From Jannaschia sp. S6380 (lineage in GTDB: Bacteria; Pseudomonadota; Alphaproteobacteria; Rhodobacterales; Rhodobacteraceae), in contig NZ_JALKAS010000002.1 of assembly GCF_023015695.1 (NCBI RefSeq), forward strand, positions 186,001-250,000: a stretch of 64,000 nt of DNA. The letters are read 5' to 3'. Below the pieces are notes generated by a model. It did not search any database and was not told where the DNA came from. It saw only the letters and a list, made by a program, of their open reading frames with translations. This document shows, piece after piece, positions 1 through 8,039 of this stretch (positions within the stretch are counted from its first letter, which is position 1; each line of letters opens with the position of its first letter). Both the position numbers and the translations under genes were made by a program.

Positions 1-321
1 GAGACGATCCCGGACACGACGGGAACCGACCCGAACGACCGGCAGGGCTACACCGTCCGCACGCGGTTCGACGGCAAGCTGGCCGATGCGGGCGGCTTCG
101 GCACCGACGCGGCATTCCCGGTGACGGTCGAGGTCGAATGCGCCGGCGCCTGGTGCGGCGGCGTGCCGCTGGACCGCGTGCTGTTGTTCCTGGAGCGCAG
201 GGGCGAGGAGAACGTGCTGGTCCAGGGGCCCTGTCCCCGCTTCGCCCTGAGCGCCACGCCGGAGGTCGTCGCGGGCGCGGCGGCTTGCCTGAAGGGCGAG
301 GATTGCACCCCGCCCTCGTGA
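1..321 (+). CDS. 3' end of an unrecognised, probably exported protein (5' end outside window)
   Basis: The frame is open from base 1 to the TGA at 319-321 and gives 106 residues, so the start lies upstream of the window. I do not recognise the family. Six cysteines are visible (ECAGAWC, GPCPRF, ACLK, DCTPP), which fits disulfide bonding in a periplasmic or secreted protein. The residues around VPLDRVLLFLERRGEE look like a beta-rich domain. It converges on ggt with a 10-base gap. Codon use matches the neighbours, so I treat it as a real gene fragment. Confidence 0.6.
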   Translation, partial: ETIPDTTGTDPNDRQGYTVRTRFDGKLADAGGFGTDAAFPVTVEVECAGAWCGGVPLDRVLLFLERRGEENVLVQGPCPRFALSATPEVVAGAAACLKGEDCTPPS

Positions 322-331
322 CGGGCAGGCT

Positions 332-2074
332 TCATTCGCCGATGGCCACCCCTTCGCGGCGCGGGTCGGCCCCGCCGGTCAGCGTCTCGCCCACCGCGAT
401 GATGTGCAGGCCCGAGGTCAAGTCGCGCACATTCGTCTCGAACCCCATCTCGGTCAGTGGTTCGGCCAGGGCTTCGGCCGCGGTTCCGGCCTCCAGGTCG
501 TAGGTGCCGAAGCGGTTGACCAGGTGCGGCATCGCGACCGCTTCCTGCACGTCCATGCCCCAGTCCACATGCGCGATGATCGTCTTGGCGACGTAGCCGA
601 TGATCCGGCTGCCCCCGGGCGAGCCAACGACCAGCACCGGCGCGCCGTCCCGCATCACGATCGTCGGCGACATCGAGGAGCGGGGACGCTTGCGCGGCTC
701 CACCCGGTTGGCGATCGGACGGCCCTCGTCATGCGTCGAGAAGGAGAAGTCGGTCAGCTCGTTGTTCAGGAGGAACCCGCCCGGCGCCATCACCCGGCTG
801 CCGAAACCGTTCTCGATCGTGGTGGTCATCGACAGCGCGTTGCCGTCGGCATCGACGATCGAGATGTGCGAGGTCGAGGGCATCGAGGGCGTCCAGCCGT
901 CGCCCCAGTCCGGGATCATGTCCAGCGCCGCGTGGTCCCAGGGCGGCGTTCCGGCGCTGACCTCGGGCAGGGCATCGTCGCCGTCGAGCAGGGTCGCGCG
1001 TTCGGACAGGTAGGCCGGATCGAGCAGGTTCGGCATCGGGACGAAGTCGCTGTCGGCCATGTAGCGGCCCCGGTCGGCGAAGGCGAGGCGCGAGGCGTCG
1101 CCGATCAGGCGCCAGGCCTCGGGCGAATCGGGGCCGAGGGCGGCGAGGTCGTGCGGCTCCACCAGGGCGAGGATCTGCCCCACGGTCAGTGCGCCGGAGG
1201 AGGGCGGGCCCATTCCACAGACCTCCGCGCCGCGATAGGGCGCGCAGACGGCGGGGCGTTCGGCGATTTCGTAGGCAGCAAGATCCTGCGTCGACAGAAG
1301 GCCGGGCTGCGACGCGCCGCGGATGGCGGCGACGATCCCCTCGGCGATTTCGCCTGCGTAGAAGGCATCGGTCCCCTCCTGCGCGATGGCGCGCAGCGTG
1401 GCGGCATAGGCCGGGTTCGTCAGCGTGTCGCCTTCAGCCAGCGGGGTGCCACCGGGCAGGAAATAGGCCGCCGTCGCGGGCTGCGTCGACAGCTTCTCGG
1501 CATCGTCCGCGACCAGCGTGGCCAAGCGCGGCGAGACGGCGAACCCGTCCTCGGCATGGGCGATGGCCGCGTCGAACAGCCCGCTCCAACTCGCGCGGCC
1601 CCAGCGGCGATGCGCCTCCTCCATCAGCATGGGCGTGCCTGGTGTGCCGACGGACAGGCCGCCGACCACCGCGTCGAAGAAGCCCATCGTCTCGCCATCG
1701 GTCTGGAACAGCGTCGGCGTGGCGGCGGCGGGTGCCGTCTCGCGCCCGTCAAGCGTGGTCAACTCGCCGGTTTCGGCGTCGTACCAGACCAGGAAGGCGC
1801 CGCCGCCCAGGCCCGAGGATTGCGGCTCCACCAGGCCCAGCACGGCCTGCACCGCGACCATGGCATCGGCCGCGCTGCCGCCTTCACGCAGGACGTCGGC
1901 CCCGGCCTCGGCGGCCAGCGGGTTCGCGGCGGCGACCATCCAGTCTTGAGCCTCGACCGGGGCGGCGGCCTCGGGCGAGAGGCCGGACGCGGCCTCGGGC
2001 GCGACGGCGTCGGCGGCGGTCTGGGCATGGGCGGGCAGGGCAAGCAGCAGCGATAGGCTGAGGGCTGTGCGCAT
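332..2074 (-). CDS. ggt: Gamma-glutamyltransferase (glutathione hydrolase), periplasmic
   Basis: A 580-residue gamma-glutamyltranspeptidase, an Ntn hydrolase that cleaves or transfers the gamma-glutamyl group of glutathione and related amides. Residues 1-16 form a short signal peptide (LLLALPAHA), so it acts in the periplasm. The precursor cleaves itself before the conserved threonine of STSHISIVD (about T401), separating large and small subunits. The small subunit carries the NNELTDF and GSPGGSRII motifs of the family. Length is typical (about 570-590). The ATG is chosen because a good AGGAG ribosome site lies upstream and the signal peptide begins there. It follows the MFS gene after a 62-base gap and may be co-transcribed with it. 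Confidence 0.95.
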   Translation of the reverse strand: MRTALSLSLLLALPAHAQTAADAVAPEAASGLSPEAAAPVEAQDWMVAAANPLAAEAGADVLREGGSAADAMVAVQAVLGLVEPQSSGLGGGAFLVWYDAETGELTTLDGRETAPAAATPTLFQTDGETMGFFDAVVGGLSVGTPGTPMLMEEAHRRWGRASWSGLFDAAIAHAEDGFAVSPRLATLVADDAEKLSTQPATAAYFLPGGTPLAEGDTLTNPAYAATLRAIAQEGTDAFYAGEIAEGIVAAIRGASQPGLLSTQDLAAYEIAERPAVCAPYRGAEVCGMGPPSSGALTVGQILALVEPHDLAALGPDSPEAWRLIGDASRLAFADRGRYMADSDFVPMPNLLDPAYLSERATLLDGDDALPEVSAGTPPWDHAALDMIPDWGDGWTPSMPSTSHISIVDADGNALSMTTTIENGFGSRVMAPGGFLLNNELTDFSFSTHDEGRPIANRVEPRKRPRSSMSPTIVMRDGAPVLVVGSPGGSRIIGYVAKTIIAHVDWGMDVQEAVAMPHLVNRFGTYDLEAGTAAEALAEPLTEMGFETNVRDLTSGLHIIAVGETLTGGADPRREGVAIGE

Positions 2075-2082
2075 GGTCTCTC

Positions 2083-2107
2083 TCCTGTCTGGACGTCCGG
2101 GACAGGA
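2083..2107 (-). promoter_or_regulatory. Hairpin that buries the ggt ribosome-binding site
   Basis: In the minus-strand RNA, TCCTGTC (from 2107) can pair with GACAGGA (to 2083), leaving an 11-base loop that contains the palindrome GGACGTCC. The 3' arm overlaps the AGGAG ribosome site of ggt. Pairing would therefore mask translation initiation of ggt relative to the upstream MFS gene. The pairing is directly visible; a regulatory role is inference. Confidence 0.4.
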
Positions 2108-2136
2108 TGAACCGATTTGACGTAAGGGCAACCCCT

Positions 2137-3387
2137 TCAGGCCGCCCGCAGCCGCAAAGGCACCTCCCGGATGGGCAGGTGGACGACGGCCGACAGGAGG
2201 CCCACGCCCACGCCGACCCACCAGACAGCGACGTAGCTGCCGGTGGAATCGTAGAGCGAGCCGCCCAGCCAGACGCCGAGGAAGCTGCCCAGCTGGTGGC
2301 TGAAGAACACCAGCCCGTAGAGCGTGCCCATGTAGCGCAGCCCGTAGATATGGGCCACGAGCCCGGAGGTCAGCGGCACCGTGGCCAGCCAGAGCGCGCC
2401 CATCGCGACCGAGAACAGGATGACCGAGAGCGGCGTGATCGGCAGCGCGATGAAAAGCGCGGCGACGACGGTGCGGCCCATGTAGATGCCCGCCAGCAGG
2501 TACTTGCGGGAGTACCGCTTGCCCAGCCAGCCCGCGTAGAGGGTGCCCGCGATGTTGGCGAGGCCGATGAGCGAGATCGATACCGCGCCCAGGGCCGAGG
2601 TGGTGGTGATCCCCATCGAATGGAGCGTGGAGCCGGGATCGATGGGGCCGCACATCTCGGTCACGAGGGCGGGGAAATGGGCGGTGATGAAGCCCAGCTG
2701 ATAGCCGCAGGAGAAGAAGCCGACGAAGATCAGGCCGTAGGACGGGTCGCGGACGGCGCGGCCGAGGATGGCGCCCATCGACTCCTCCAGCTCCGCCCTG
2801 GAGGCGACGGGCGCACGCATCGTCGGCAGCGCGAAGAGCGCGAGGCCCACCACGCCGGCGAAGATCAGGAACACCTCTTGCCACGAATAGAAGCCCAGCA
2901 GCCATTCGGCGGCGGGCGCGCCGAAGACCTGGCCCAGGCTGCCGGCGGCGGTGGCGATGCCCAGCGTCATCGACCGGTTCTCGTCCGAGGACGCGCGGCC
3001 GACGACGGCCAGGATGACGCCGAAGCCCATGCCGGCGATGCCGAAGCCCACCAGGATTTCGAGCAGTTGATGCGCGCCCGGCGTCGTCGCCATCGACGAC
3101 AGGACCAGTCCCGCGGCGTAGCAGATCACGCCCGCGACGATGGCCTTGCGGTCGCCGAAGCGGTCGGCGATGGCGCCGAAGATGGGTTGGCCGATGCCCC
3201 AGGCAAGGTTCTGGATGGCGATGGCGAGGGAGAATTCGGCGCGGGGCCAGCCGAACTCCGAGGCGATCGGGATCTGAAAGACGCCGAAGCTGGCGCGGAT
3301 CGCGAAGCCGATCATCAGGACGACGCAGCCCGAGATCAGGACGGGCGTCAGCAGGGGGCTGGCGGCGGGCGGGGCGCGATCGGTCAT
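2137..3387 (-). CDS. MFS transporter (oxalate/formate antiporter-like)
   Basis: A 416-residue major facilitator superfamily carrier with about twelve hydrophobic helices. The loop between helices 2 and 3 has the MFS signature as GAIADRFGDRKA (about residues 71-82), and a weaker repeat, AGWLGKRYSRKY, lies in the second half. The overall look (IRASFGVFQIPIASEFGW at the N-terminus) resembles oxalate/formate or monocarboxylate antiporter-like members. The substrate cannot be read from sequence. Its place 62 bases ahead of ggt suggests a link to peptide or amino-acid products, but that is inference. Confidence 0.85.
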   Translation of the reverse strand: MTDRAPPAASPLLTPVLISGCVVLMIGFAIRASFGVFQIPIASEFGWPRAEFSLAIAIQNLAWGIGQPIFGAIADRFGDRKAIVAGVICYAAGLVLSSMATTPGAHQLLEILVGFGIAGMGFGVILAVVGRASSDENRSMTLGIATAAGSLGQVFGAPAAEWLLGFYSWQEVFLIFAGVVGLALFALPTMRAPVASRAELEESMGAILGRAVRDPSYGLIFVGFFSCGYQLGFITAHFPALVTEMCGPIDPGSTLHSMGITTTSALGAVSISLIGLANIAGTLYAGWLGKRYSRKYLLAGIYMGRTVVAALFIALPITPLSVILFSVAMGALWLATVPLTSGLVAHIYGLRYMGTLYGLVFFSHQLGSFLGVWLGGSLYDSTGSYVAVWWVGVGVGLLSAVVHLPIREVPLRLRAA

Positions 3388-3504
3388 CGGGCAAGTGTTC
3401 CGCTTTCCCGCCGCCGGTTCAATTCAGCATTTCTGATGCGACCGACACGAACCCTTATGTGAAGCGCCATCCTGTTGCGACGCGAACGGGTCACGGTGTG
3501 GGGG

Positions 3505-3918
3505 TCACGCGTCGATGGACGCCCCGGCCCGGGACCCCTTGCGCGCCGCCGCGCGGGGCTTGCGCATCATCGTGAAGGTCCCGGTGAAGCCCGGATAGGA
3601 CGGAAAGCCCCAGGTGCCGGTGATCCGCTCGCCCTTGGCGTCGATCCGGCCGCGGTAGTGCGGCGCCTCGTTCCGCGGCAGGCCGTCGTAGCGCTTGACG
3701 AAGCGGATCTCGTCGCCGGCCGTGCGCCCGTCCAGGGTCGATGCCAGTTCCGGCCCGAAATCGGGGCGGAAGGTGTTCGGCTCGGTCGCGCGGCCCGTCA
3801 GATCGGTGCCGTCCTGGGCCAGACGCGCCTCGAACGGGACGATGTCGTCGTCCTCGCCGGTGGCGTCCGCATAGGCGTATCGGCCGAGCCAGGAGCCGGT
3901 CAGGTCGCGATCTGCCAT
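3505..3918 (-). CDS. Small conserved protein of unknown function
   Basis: A 137-residue soluble protein without signal peptide or membrane helix. The N-terminus (DLTGSWLGRYAY) and the central segment (FEARLAQDGTDLTGRATEP) look like a small beta-barrel/lipocalin-like sheet that repeats the theme 'G.W.G.Y ... F.A.L.Q.G..L.G', and ITGTWGFPSYPGFTGTFTM near the C-terminus repeats it. The tail is basic (KPRAAARKGSR). It is divergent from zapE with a 48-base gap. The ATG at 3918 is chosen because the GTW/GSW repeat begins just after it and AGAGG precedes it. No function is claimed. Confidence 0.65.
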   Translation of the reverse strand: MADRDLTGSWLGRYAYADATGEDDDIVPFEARLAQDGTDLTGRATEPNTFRPDFGPELASTLDGRTAGDEIRFVKRYDGLPRNEAPHYRGRIDAKGERITGTWGFPSYPGFTGTFTMMRKPRAAARKGSRAGASIDA

Positions 3919-3966
3919 CCTCTCGATGCCTTTCGCAATTCGGGCCCCGACGCTATGGCTCGGGGG

Positions 3967-5013
3967 ATGACGCTGCAAGAGATCTATGATGCCCGGGTGG
4001 CGGAGGGCCATCTGACCGCCGATCCGGCCCAGAAGGCGGCGCTGGCCCCGCTGGAGACGATAAGGGCCAAGCTGGCCGCGCCCCCGGCGCGCGGGTTCTT
4101 CGGCCGCCGCAAGACGCCCGAGGGGCCGATGGGATGCTATCTCTGGGGCGGTGTGGGGCGCGGCAAGTCGATGCTGATGGACCTGTTCCACGAGGCCGCG
4201 CCCGCCCCGTCACGACGCGTCCATTTCCACGCCTTCATGCAGGAAGCGCACGAGGCGATGCACCAGGCCCGCGCCGCGGGCACGCGCGACGCGTTGGGGC
4301 CCTTCGCGGACGGCGTGATCGCGGACATACGGGTACTGTGCTTCGACGAGATGCAGATCACCGACATCACCGACGCGGTGGTCGTCGGGCGCCTGTTCGA
4401 AAAGCTGTTCGCCGGCGGCGTGCATGTCGTCACCACGTCGAACCGGGTGCCGGACGATCTGTACAAGGACGGGCTGAACCGGGCGCTGTTCCTGCCCTTC
4501 ATCGAGATGGTGAAGACGCGAATGATCGTGCACGAACTGGCAGCGCGGCGCGATTACCGCCAGGACCGCTTGGGCGGAGAGCCCGCGTATTTCGTGGGCG
4601 GCGGACGGCTGGACGACGTCTGGGCGCGGCTGTCGGACGGGCGGTCCGAGGGACTGACGCTGCGGGTGAAGGGGCGCGATCTGCGGCTGGAGGACTTCGC
4701 CTCGGGCGTGGCGCGCGCGTCCTTCGCGGAACTGTGCGGGCGGCCGCTGGGGGCGGCGGATTACCTGGCGCTGGCGCGGGCGGTGCGGGTCCTGATCCTG
4801 ACCGACGTGCCGAAGTTGAGCCGGGCGCACGGCAACGAGGCGCGGCGTTTTGTGACGCTGATCGACGCGCTCTACGAGGCGCGCGTGCGCCTGATCGTGT
4901 CTGCGGAGGCGGAGCCGGAGGACCTGGCCCCCGGCGATGTGTTCGAGTTCGAGCGCACCGCGTCGCGCCTGCGCGAGATGCAGGCCGCGGATTGGGGCGC
5001 CGATCAGGGATGA
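3967..5013 (+). CDS. zapE: ZapE/AFG1-family cell division ATPase
   Basis: A 348-residue AFG1-like P-loop ATPase. Bacterial members (ZapE) bind the Z-ring in a nucleotide-dependent way; mitochondrial relatives help turn over respiratory proteins. Walker A is GGVGRGKSMLMDLF (about residues 60-73). Walker B is LCFDEMQITD (about 123-132), and VVTTSNRVPDDLYKDGL is the family's sensor region. FVTLIDALYE and the closing FEFERTASRL are also typical. The start is taken at the second ATG (3967), which gives the usual MTLQEIYDARV N-terminus; an in-frame ATG at 3955 is possible. Confidence 0.92.
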   Translation: MTLQEIYDARVAEGHLTADPAQKAALAPLETIRAKLAAPPARGFFGRRKTPEGPMGCYLWGGVGRGKSMLMDLFHEAAPAPSRRVHFHAFMQEAHEAMHQARAAGTRDALGPFADGVIADIRVLCFDEMQITDITDAVVVGRLFEKLFAGGVHVVTTSNRVPDDLYKDGLNRALFLPFIEMVKTRMIVHELAARRDYRQDRLGGEPAYFVGGGRLDDVWARLSDGRSEGLTLRVKGRDLRLEDFASGVARASFAELCGRPLGAADYLALARAVRVLILTDVPKLSRAHGNEARRFVTLIDALYEARVRLIVSAEAEPEDLAPGDVFEFERTASRLREMQAADWGADQG

Positions 5014-5056
5014 CCTGACCGACCGGCGCGCATCGCGCCCGCGAGACGCAGACCGG

Positions 5057-5575
5057 TCAGATGCGCGCCCGTCGCACCGGGAGGGCCGACATCGGCAGCG
5101 GGCCGCAGGGGTTCGACGCGTCGGGCGAGATCGACAGCGGCGTGTTCGGGTCGATGCCCGACTCCTCGATGAAGACGCCGTCGACGCAGACGTCCTGCGC
5201 GCGGTTGCCGCCGTTGAAGCCGAAGCCCGGGTCGCCGCAATCGTCGGCGAAGCCGTTGGCGTTCCATTCCTGATAAGTGCCGTCCTCGACATAGCCGCCC
5301 ATCGGAAAGGCGAGCCGGTCGGTATCAAAACGCAGCGTCCAGGAGGTGTCGGGCGTCAGGTCCTTGAGCGACCAGCGGCCGAGATAGCTGTCGTCGCGCC
5401 AGCCGGTGATGCCGAAACCGGTCACGTCGGCTTCGGTCACGATGCCGGTGGCGGTATCGGGATAGGAGATGAACCCCTCGATCCGGTAACCCTGCGCCCC
5501 GATCCAGCAGAAGCCGTGGGTGGCGGCCCCGGCCGGCGCGGTCAGCGCGGCGAGGAAGGCGGCGGCGCGGATCAT
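5057..5575 (-). CDS. Exported protein of unknown function coupled to folC
   Basis: A 172-residue protein whose first 18 residues (AAAFLAALTAPAGAA) form a signal peptide, so it is probably periplasmic. The mature part is rich in aromatic residues and glycine and has six cysteines (HGFCW, DDCGD, DVCVD, NPCGP among them), which suggests disulfides. I do not recognise the fold. The ATG overlaps the folC stop as ATGA, so it is probably translated with folC, though no functional link to folate is evident. It converges on zapE across a 43-base gap containing a GGCGCG-CAT-CGCGCC hairpin. The C-terminus (GPLPMSALPVRRARI) is not an exosortase signal because no membrane helix follows. Confidence 0.7.
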   Translation of the reverse strand: MIRAAAFLAALTAPAGAATHGFCWIGAQGYRIEGFISYPDTATGIVTEADVTGFGITGWRDDSYLGRWSLKDLTPDTSWTLRFDTDRLAFPMGGYVEDGTYQEWNANGFADDCGDPGFGFNGGNRAQDVCVDGVFIEESGIDPNTPLSISPDASNPCGPLPMSALPVRRARI

Positions 5576-6834
5576 CCGTGGTCGCGCAGGATGCGGCCCG
5601 CGAGGTAGAGCGAACCGCAGATCAGGATGCGTGCGTCGGGCGCGGTCCGCGCGATGGCGGCGACGGCATTGGTAGGATCATGCGCTTCGGACGCGGGGAT
5701 GCCGGCGGTGCGGGCGGCGGCGGCGGTCTGGGCGGCGGTCAGGGTGTTGACCTCGCCGGGGATGGAGACGGCGTGCAGATGCGCGGCCAGCGGCGCCAGC
5801 GGACGCATGTATCCCACGGCATCCTTGGTGTTCAGCATGCCGCAGATCAGGTGCAGCGGACGCGGCGGCAGGCGGGTCAGCGCCTCGGCCAGGGCGGCGC
5901 CCGCGGCGGGGTTGTGGCCACCGTCGAGCCAGATGTCGGCGGGCGCCGCATCGACCAGCGGGCCCGACGTGAGGCGCTGCATCCGCGCGGGCCAGACGGC
6001 ATCGGTCATCGCCGCCTCGGCCCCCGTCGCACGGTCGAGCATGCGCAGCGCGGCGACCGCCATGCCGGCATTGGCAACCTGGTGCGCGCCGATCAGGCGG
6101 GGCAGGGGCAGGTCCATCAATCCGGTCTCATCCTGGAACAGCAGGTGGCCATCCTCCTCGGTCACGTGCCAGTGCTGGCCGTGGACTTGCAGCGGCGCAT
6201 TCAGGCGGGCGGCGCGGTACTCGATGATCTCCAGCGCGGCGTCGTCCTGTGGGCCGACGATGCAGGGAATGCCGGGTTTCAGGATGCCGGCCTTCTCGGC
6301 GGCGATCTTCTCGATCGTGTCGCCCAGGAACCCCTCGTGGTCCATCGAGATGGGCGTGATGACCGTCAGCGCCGGGTTCACCACGTTGGTGGCGTCGAGC
6401 CGGCCGCCCAGCCCCACCTCCAAGAGGGTCCAGTCCGCGGGCGTCCGCGCGAAGGCCAGCAGCGCGGCGACGGTCGTGATCTCGAAATAGGTGATCGGCG
6501 CGCCCTCGTTGGCGGCCTCGCACTCGGCCAGCAGGTCGGCCAGCGCCGTCTCGGGGATCAGATCGCCGGCGATGCGGATGCGTTCGTGAAAGCGCGCCAG
6601 GTGCGGCGAGGTGTAGGCGTGGCAGATGTCGTCCGCCCCTTCGAGCCCGGCGCGCAGCATCGCCAGCGTCGAGCCCTTGCCGTTGGTGCCGGCGATGTGG
6701 ATCACGGGTGGCAGGCGCGTCTCGGGATGGTCAAGCGCGTCGAGCAGGCGATGAACGCGGTCCAGCACCAGGTCGATGACCTTGGGATGCAGCCGCATCA
6801 ACCGGTCGAGGACCAGATCCGACCCCGTCGTCAT
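5572..6834 (-). CDS. folC: Folylpolyglutamate synthase / dihydrofolate synthase
   Basis: A 420-residue Mur-ligase-family enzyme that joins glutamate to dihydropteroate and then extends the glutamate tail of tetrahydrofolate in the cytoplasm, using ATP. The P-loop is HIAGTNGKGSTLAML (about residues 46-60). EVGLGGRLDATN and ITPISMDHEGFLG are the family's central motifs, and DGGHNPAAGAAL marks the C-terminal ligand-binding domain. Length is normal. It lies 7 bases after accD and overlaps the next gene by ATGA. The accD-folC order is widespread in proteobacteria. Confidence 0.96.
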   Translation of the reverse strand: MTTGSDLVLDRLMRLHPKVIDLVLDRVHRLLDALDHPETRLPPVIHIAGTNGKGSTLAMLRAGLEGADDICHAYTSPHLARFHERIRIAGDLIPETALADLLAECEAANEGAPITYFEITTVAALLAFARTPADWTLLEVGLGGRLDATNVVNPALTVITPISMDHEGFLGDTIEKIAAEKAGILKPGIPCIVGPQDDAALEIIEYRAARLNAPLQVHGQHWHVTEEDGHLLFQDETGLMDLPLPRLIGAHQVANAGMAVAALRMLDRATGAEAAMTDAVWPARMQRLTSGPLVDAAPADIWLDGGHNPAAGAALAEALTRLPPRPLHLICGMLNTKDAVGYMRPLAPLAAHLHAVSIPGEVNTLTAAQTAAAARTAGIPASEAHDPTNAVAAIARTAPDARILICGSLYLAGRILRDHG

Positions 6835-6841
6835 TGGCCCG

Positions 6842-7786
6842 TCAGCCCCGGTCAGCGGTCGCGGGGGCGGGTTCGGCGGTGGCGGGTTCGGCGCCTTCGT
6901 CGGCGGCAGGCGCGGGCAGGTCGCCGTGGACCACCGGCCCCTCGCCCATCAGCATCCGCAGGATCGTCGCCAGTTCGTCGCGCAGGTCGCCGCGTGCCGT
7001 CACCCGGTCGAGCATGCCGTGATCGAGCAGGTATTCCGCGCGCTGGAACCCTTCGGGCAGGGTCTCGCGGATGGTCTGCTCGATGACGCGGGGGCCGGCG
7101 AAGCAGATCAGCGCGTTCGGCTCGGCAATGTGGACGTCGCCCAGCATCGCGTAGGAGGCGGTGACGCCGCCGGTGGTCGGGTGCGTCAGCACGACGATAT
7201 AGGGCAGCCCCGCCTCCTTCAGCATCTCGACGGCGACGGTGGTGCGCGGCATCTGCATGAGGCTCAGGATGCCCTCCTGCATGCGGGCGCCGCCGGCGGC
7301 GGAGAAAAGGACCAGCGGGCGGCGCAGCTTGATCGCGCGTTCGGCGGCGGCGATGATGGCATTGCCCACATACATGCCCATCGACCCGGCCATGAAGCCG
7401 AAATCCTGGACCGCGACCACGACCGGCGTGCGCAGGATCTCGCCCTCGGCCACCAGCATCGCCTCGGCCTCCTGGCTGGCCTTCTGCGCGGCCTTCAGGC
7501 GGTCGGGATAGCGTTTCTGGTCGCGAAACTTCAGCGGGTCCTCGATCGGGGCGGGGACCTTGATCTGCGTGAACACGCCGCCATCGAACAGCGCCTCCAG
7601 ACGTTCGCGCGGCGGGATGTGCATATGGTGGCCGCAATTGGTGCAGACGTTGAGGTTGTCGCGAAGCTCGCGGTGGAACAGCATCGTGCCGCACTCGTCG
7701 CATTTGGACCACAGGTTCTCGGGCACCTCGCGGCGCGAGAACAGCGAGTTGATCTTGGGCCGGACGTAGTTCGAGATCCAGTTCAT
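6842..7786 (-). CDS. accD: Acetyl-CoA carboxylase, carboxyltransferase beta subunit
   Basis: A 314-residue beta subunit of the acetyl-CoA carboxylase carboxyltransferase, which with AccA transfers carboxyl from biotin to acetyl-CoA to make malonyl-CoA for fatty acid synthesis. An N-terminal zinc ribbon is present (CDECG near residue 24 and CTNCG about 20 residues later). The crotonase-like core follows ([40 protein letters not shown]). The last 30 residues are an Ala/Glu/Pro-rich tail longer than in E. coli, probably disordered. The start has AAGGA upstream and gives the usual [12 protein letters not shown]. Confidence 0.97.
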   Translation of the reverse strand: MNWISNYVRPKINSLFSRREVPENLWSKCDECGTMLFHRELRDNLNVCTNCGHHMHIPPRERLEALFDGGVFTQIKVPAPIEDPLKFRDQKRYPDRLKAAQKASQEAEAMLVAEGEILRTPVVVAVQDFGFMAGSMGMYVGNAIIAAAERAIKLRRPLVLFSAAGGARMQEGILSLMQMPRTTVAVEMLKEAGLPYIVVLTHPTTGGVTASYAMLGDVHIAEPNALICFAGPRVIEQTIRETLPEGFQRAEYLLDHGMLDRVTARGDLRDELATILRMLMGEGPVVHGDLPAPAADEGAEPATAEPAPATADRG

Positions 7787-7924
7787 CGGGCGTTCCTTCG
7801 AGACCTTCCGTCGAGATAGCCAGCGGACCGGCGGATTGCAATTCGACGCGCCCGGGCCACGCGGACGGAGCGACGTGCGGGCGGTGATTAAACTGCGACA
7901 TAGGCTTTGGTAAAAACAGGCGAA

Positions 7925-7958
7925 TTTCCGCCCGGAAACATGGTGTTGCGGCAACACC
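7925..7958. promoter_or_regulatory. Two adjacent perfect palindromes between accD and the RTX gene
   Basis: TTTCCG-CC-CGGAAA (7925-7938) is followed three bases later by GGTGTTGC-G-GCAACACC (7942-7958). Both are perfect inverted repeats in a 253-base divergent intergenic region, 82 bases before the RTX start. The very short spacers suit protein operators better than RNA hairpins. No T tract follows, so a terminator is unlikely. Confidence 0.5.
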
Positions 7959-8039
7959 TGCCGGCTGGCCCCTCGCCCCCCGTCCCAAGCCGCCGTAACG
8001 GTTTACCCCGGGGAATGGCAGCCAGGCGGGGGATTCGGC

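Noticed and set aside
404..2056. A 550-codon plus-strand open frame across ggt
   Set aside because: Shadow of ggt, whose own frame has full family motifs. The plus-strand product is Arg/Gly/Gln-rich with no domain.
5015..5060. Hairpins between zapE and the exported protein gene (CTGACC ... GGTCAG and GGCGCG-CAT-CGCGCC) as a terminator
   Set aside because: No T tract follows on either strand, and the inner stem is short. It may be structure but cannot be called a terminator.
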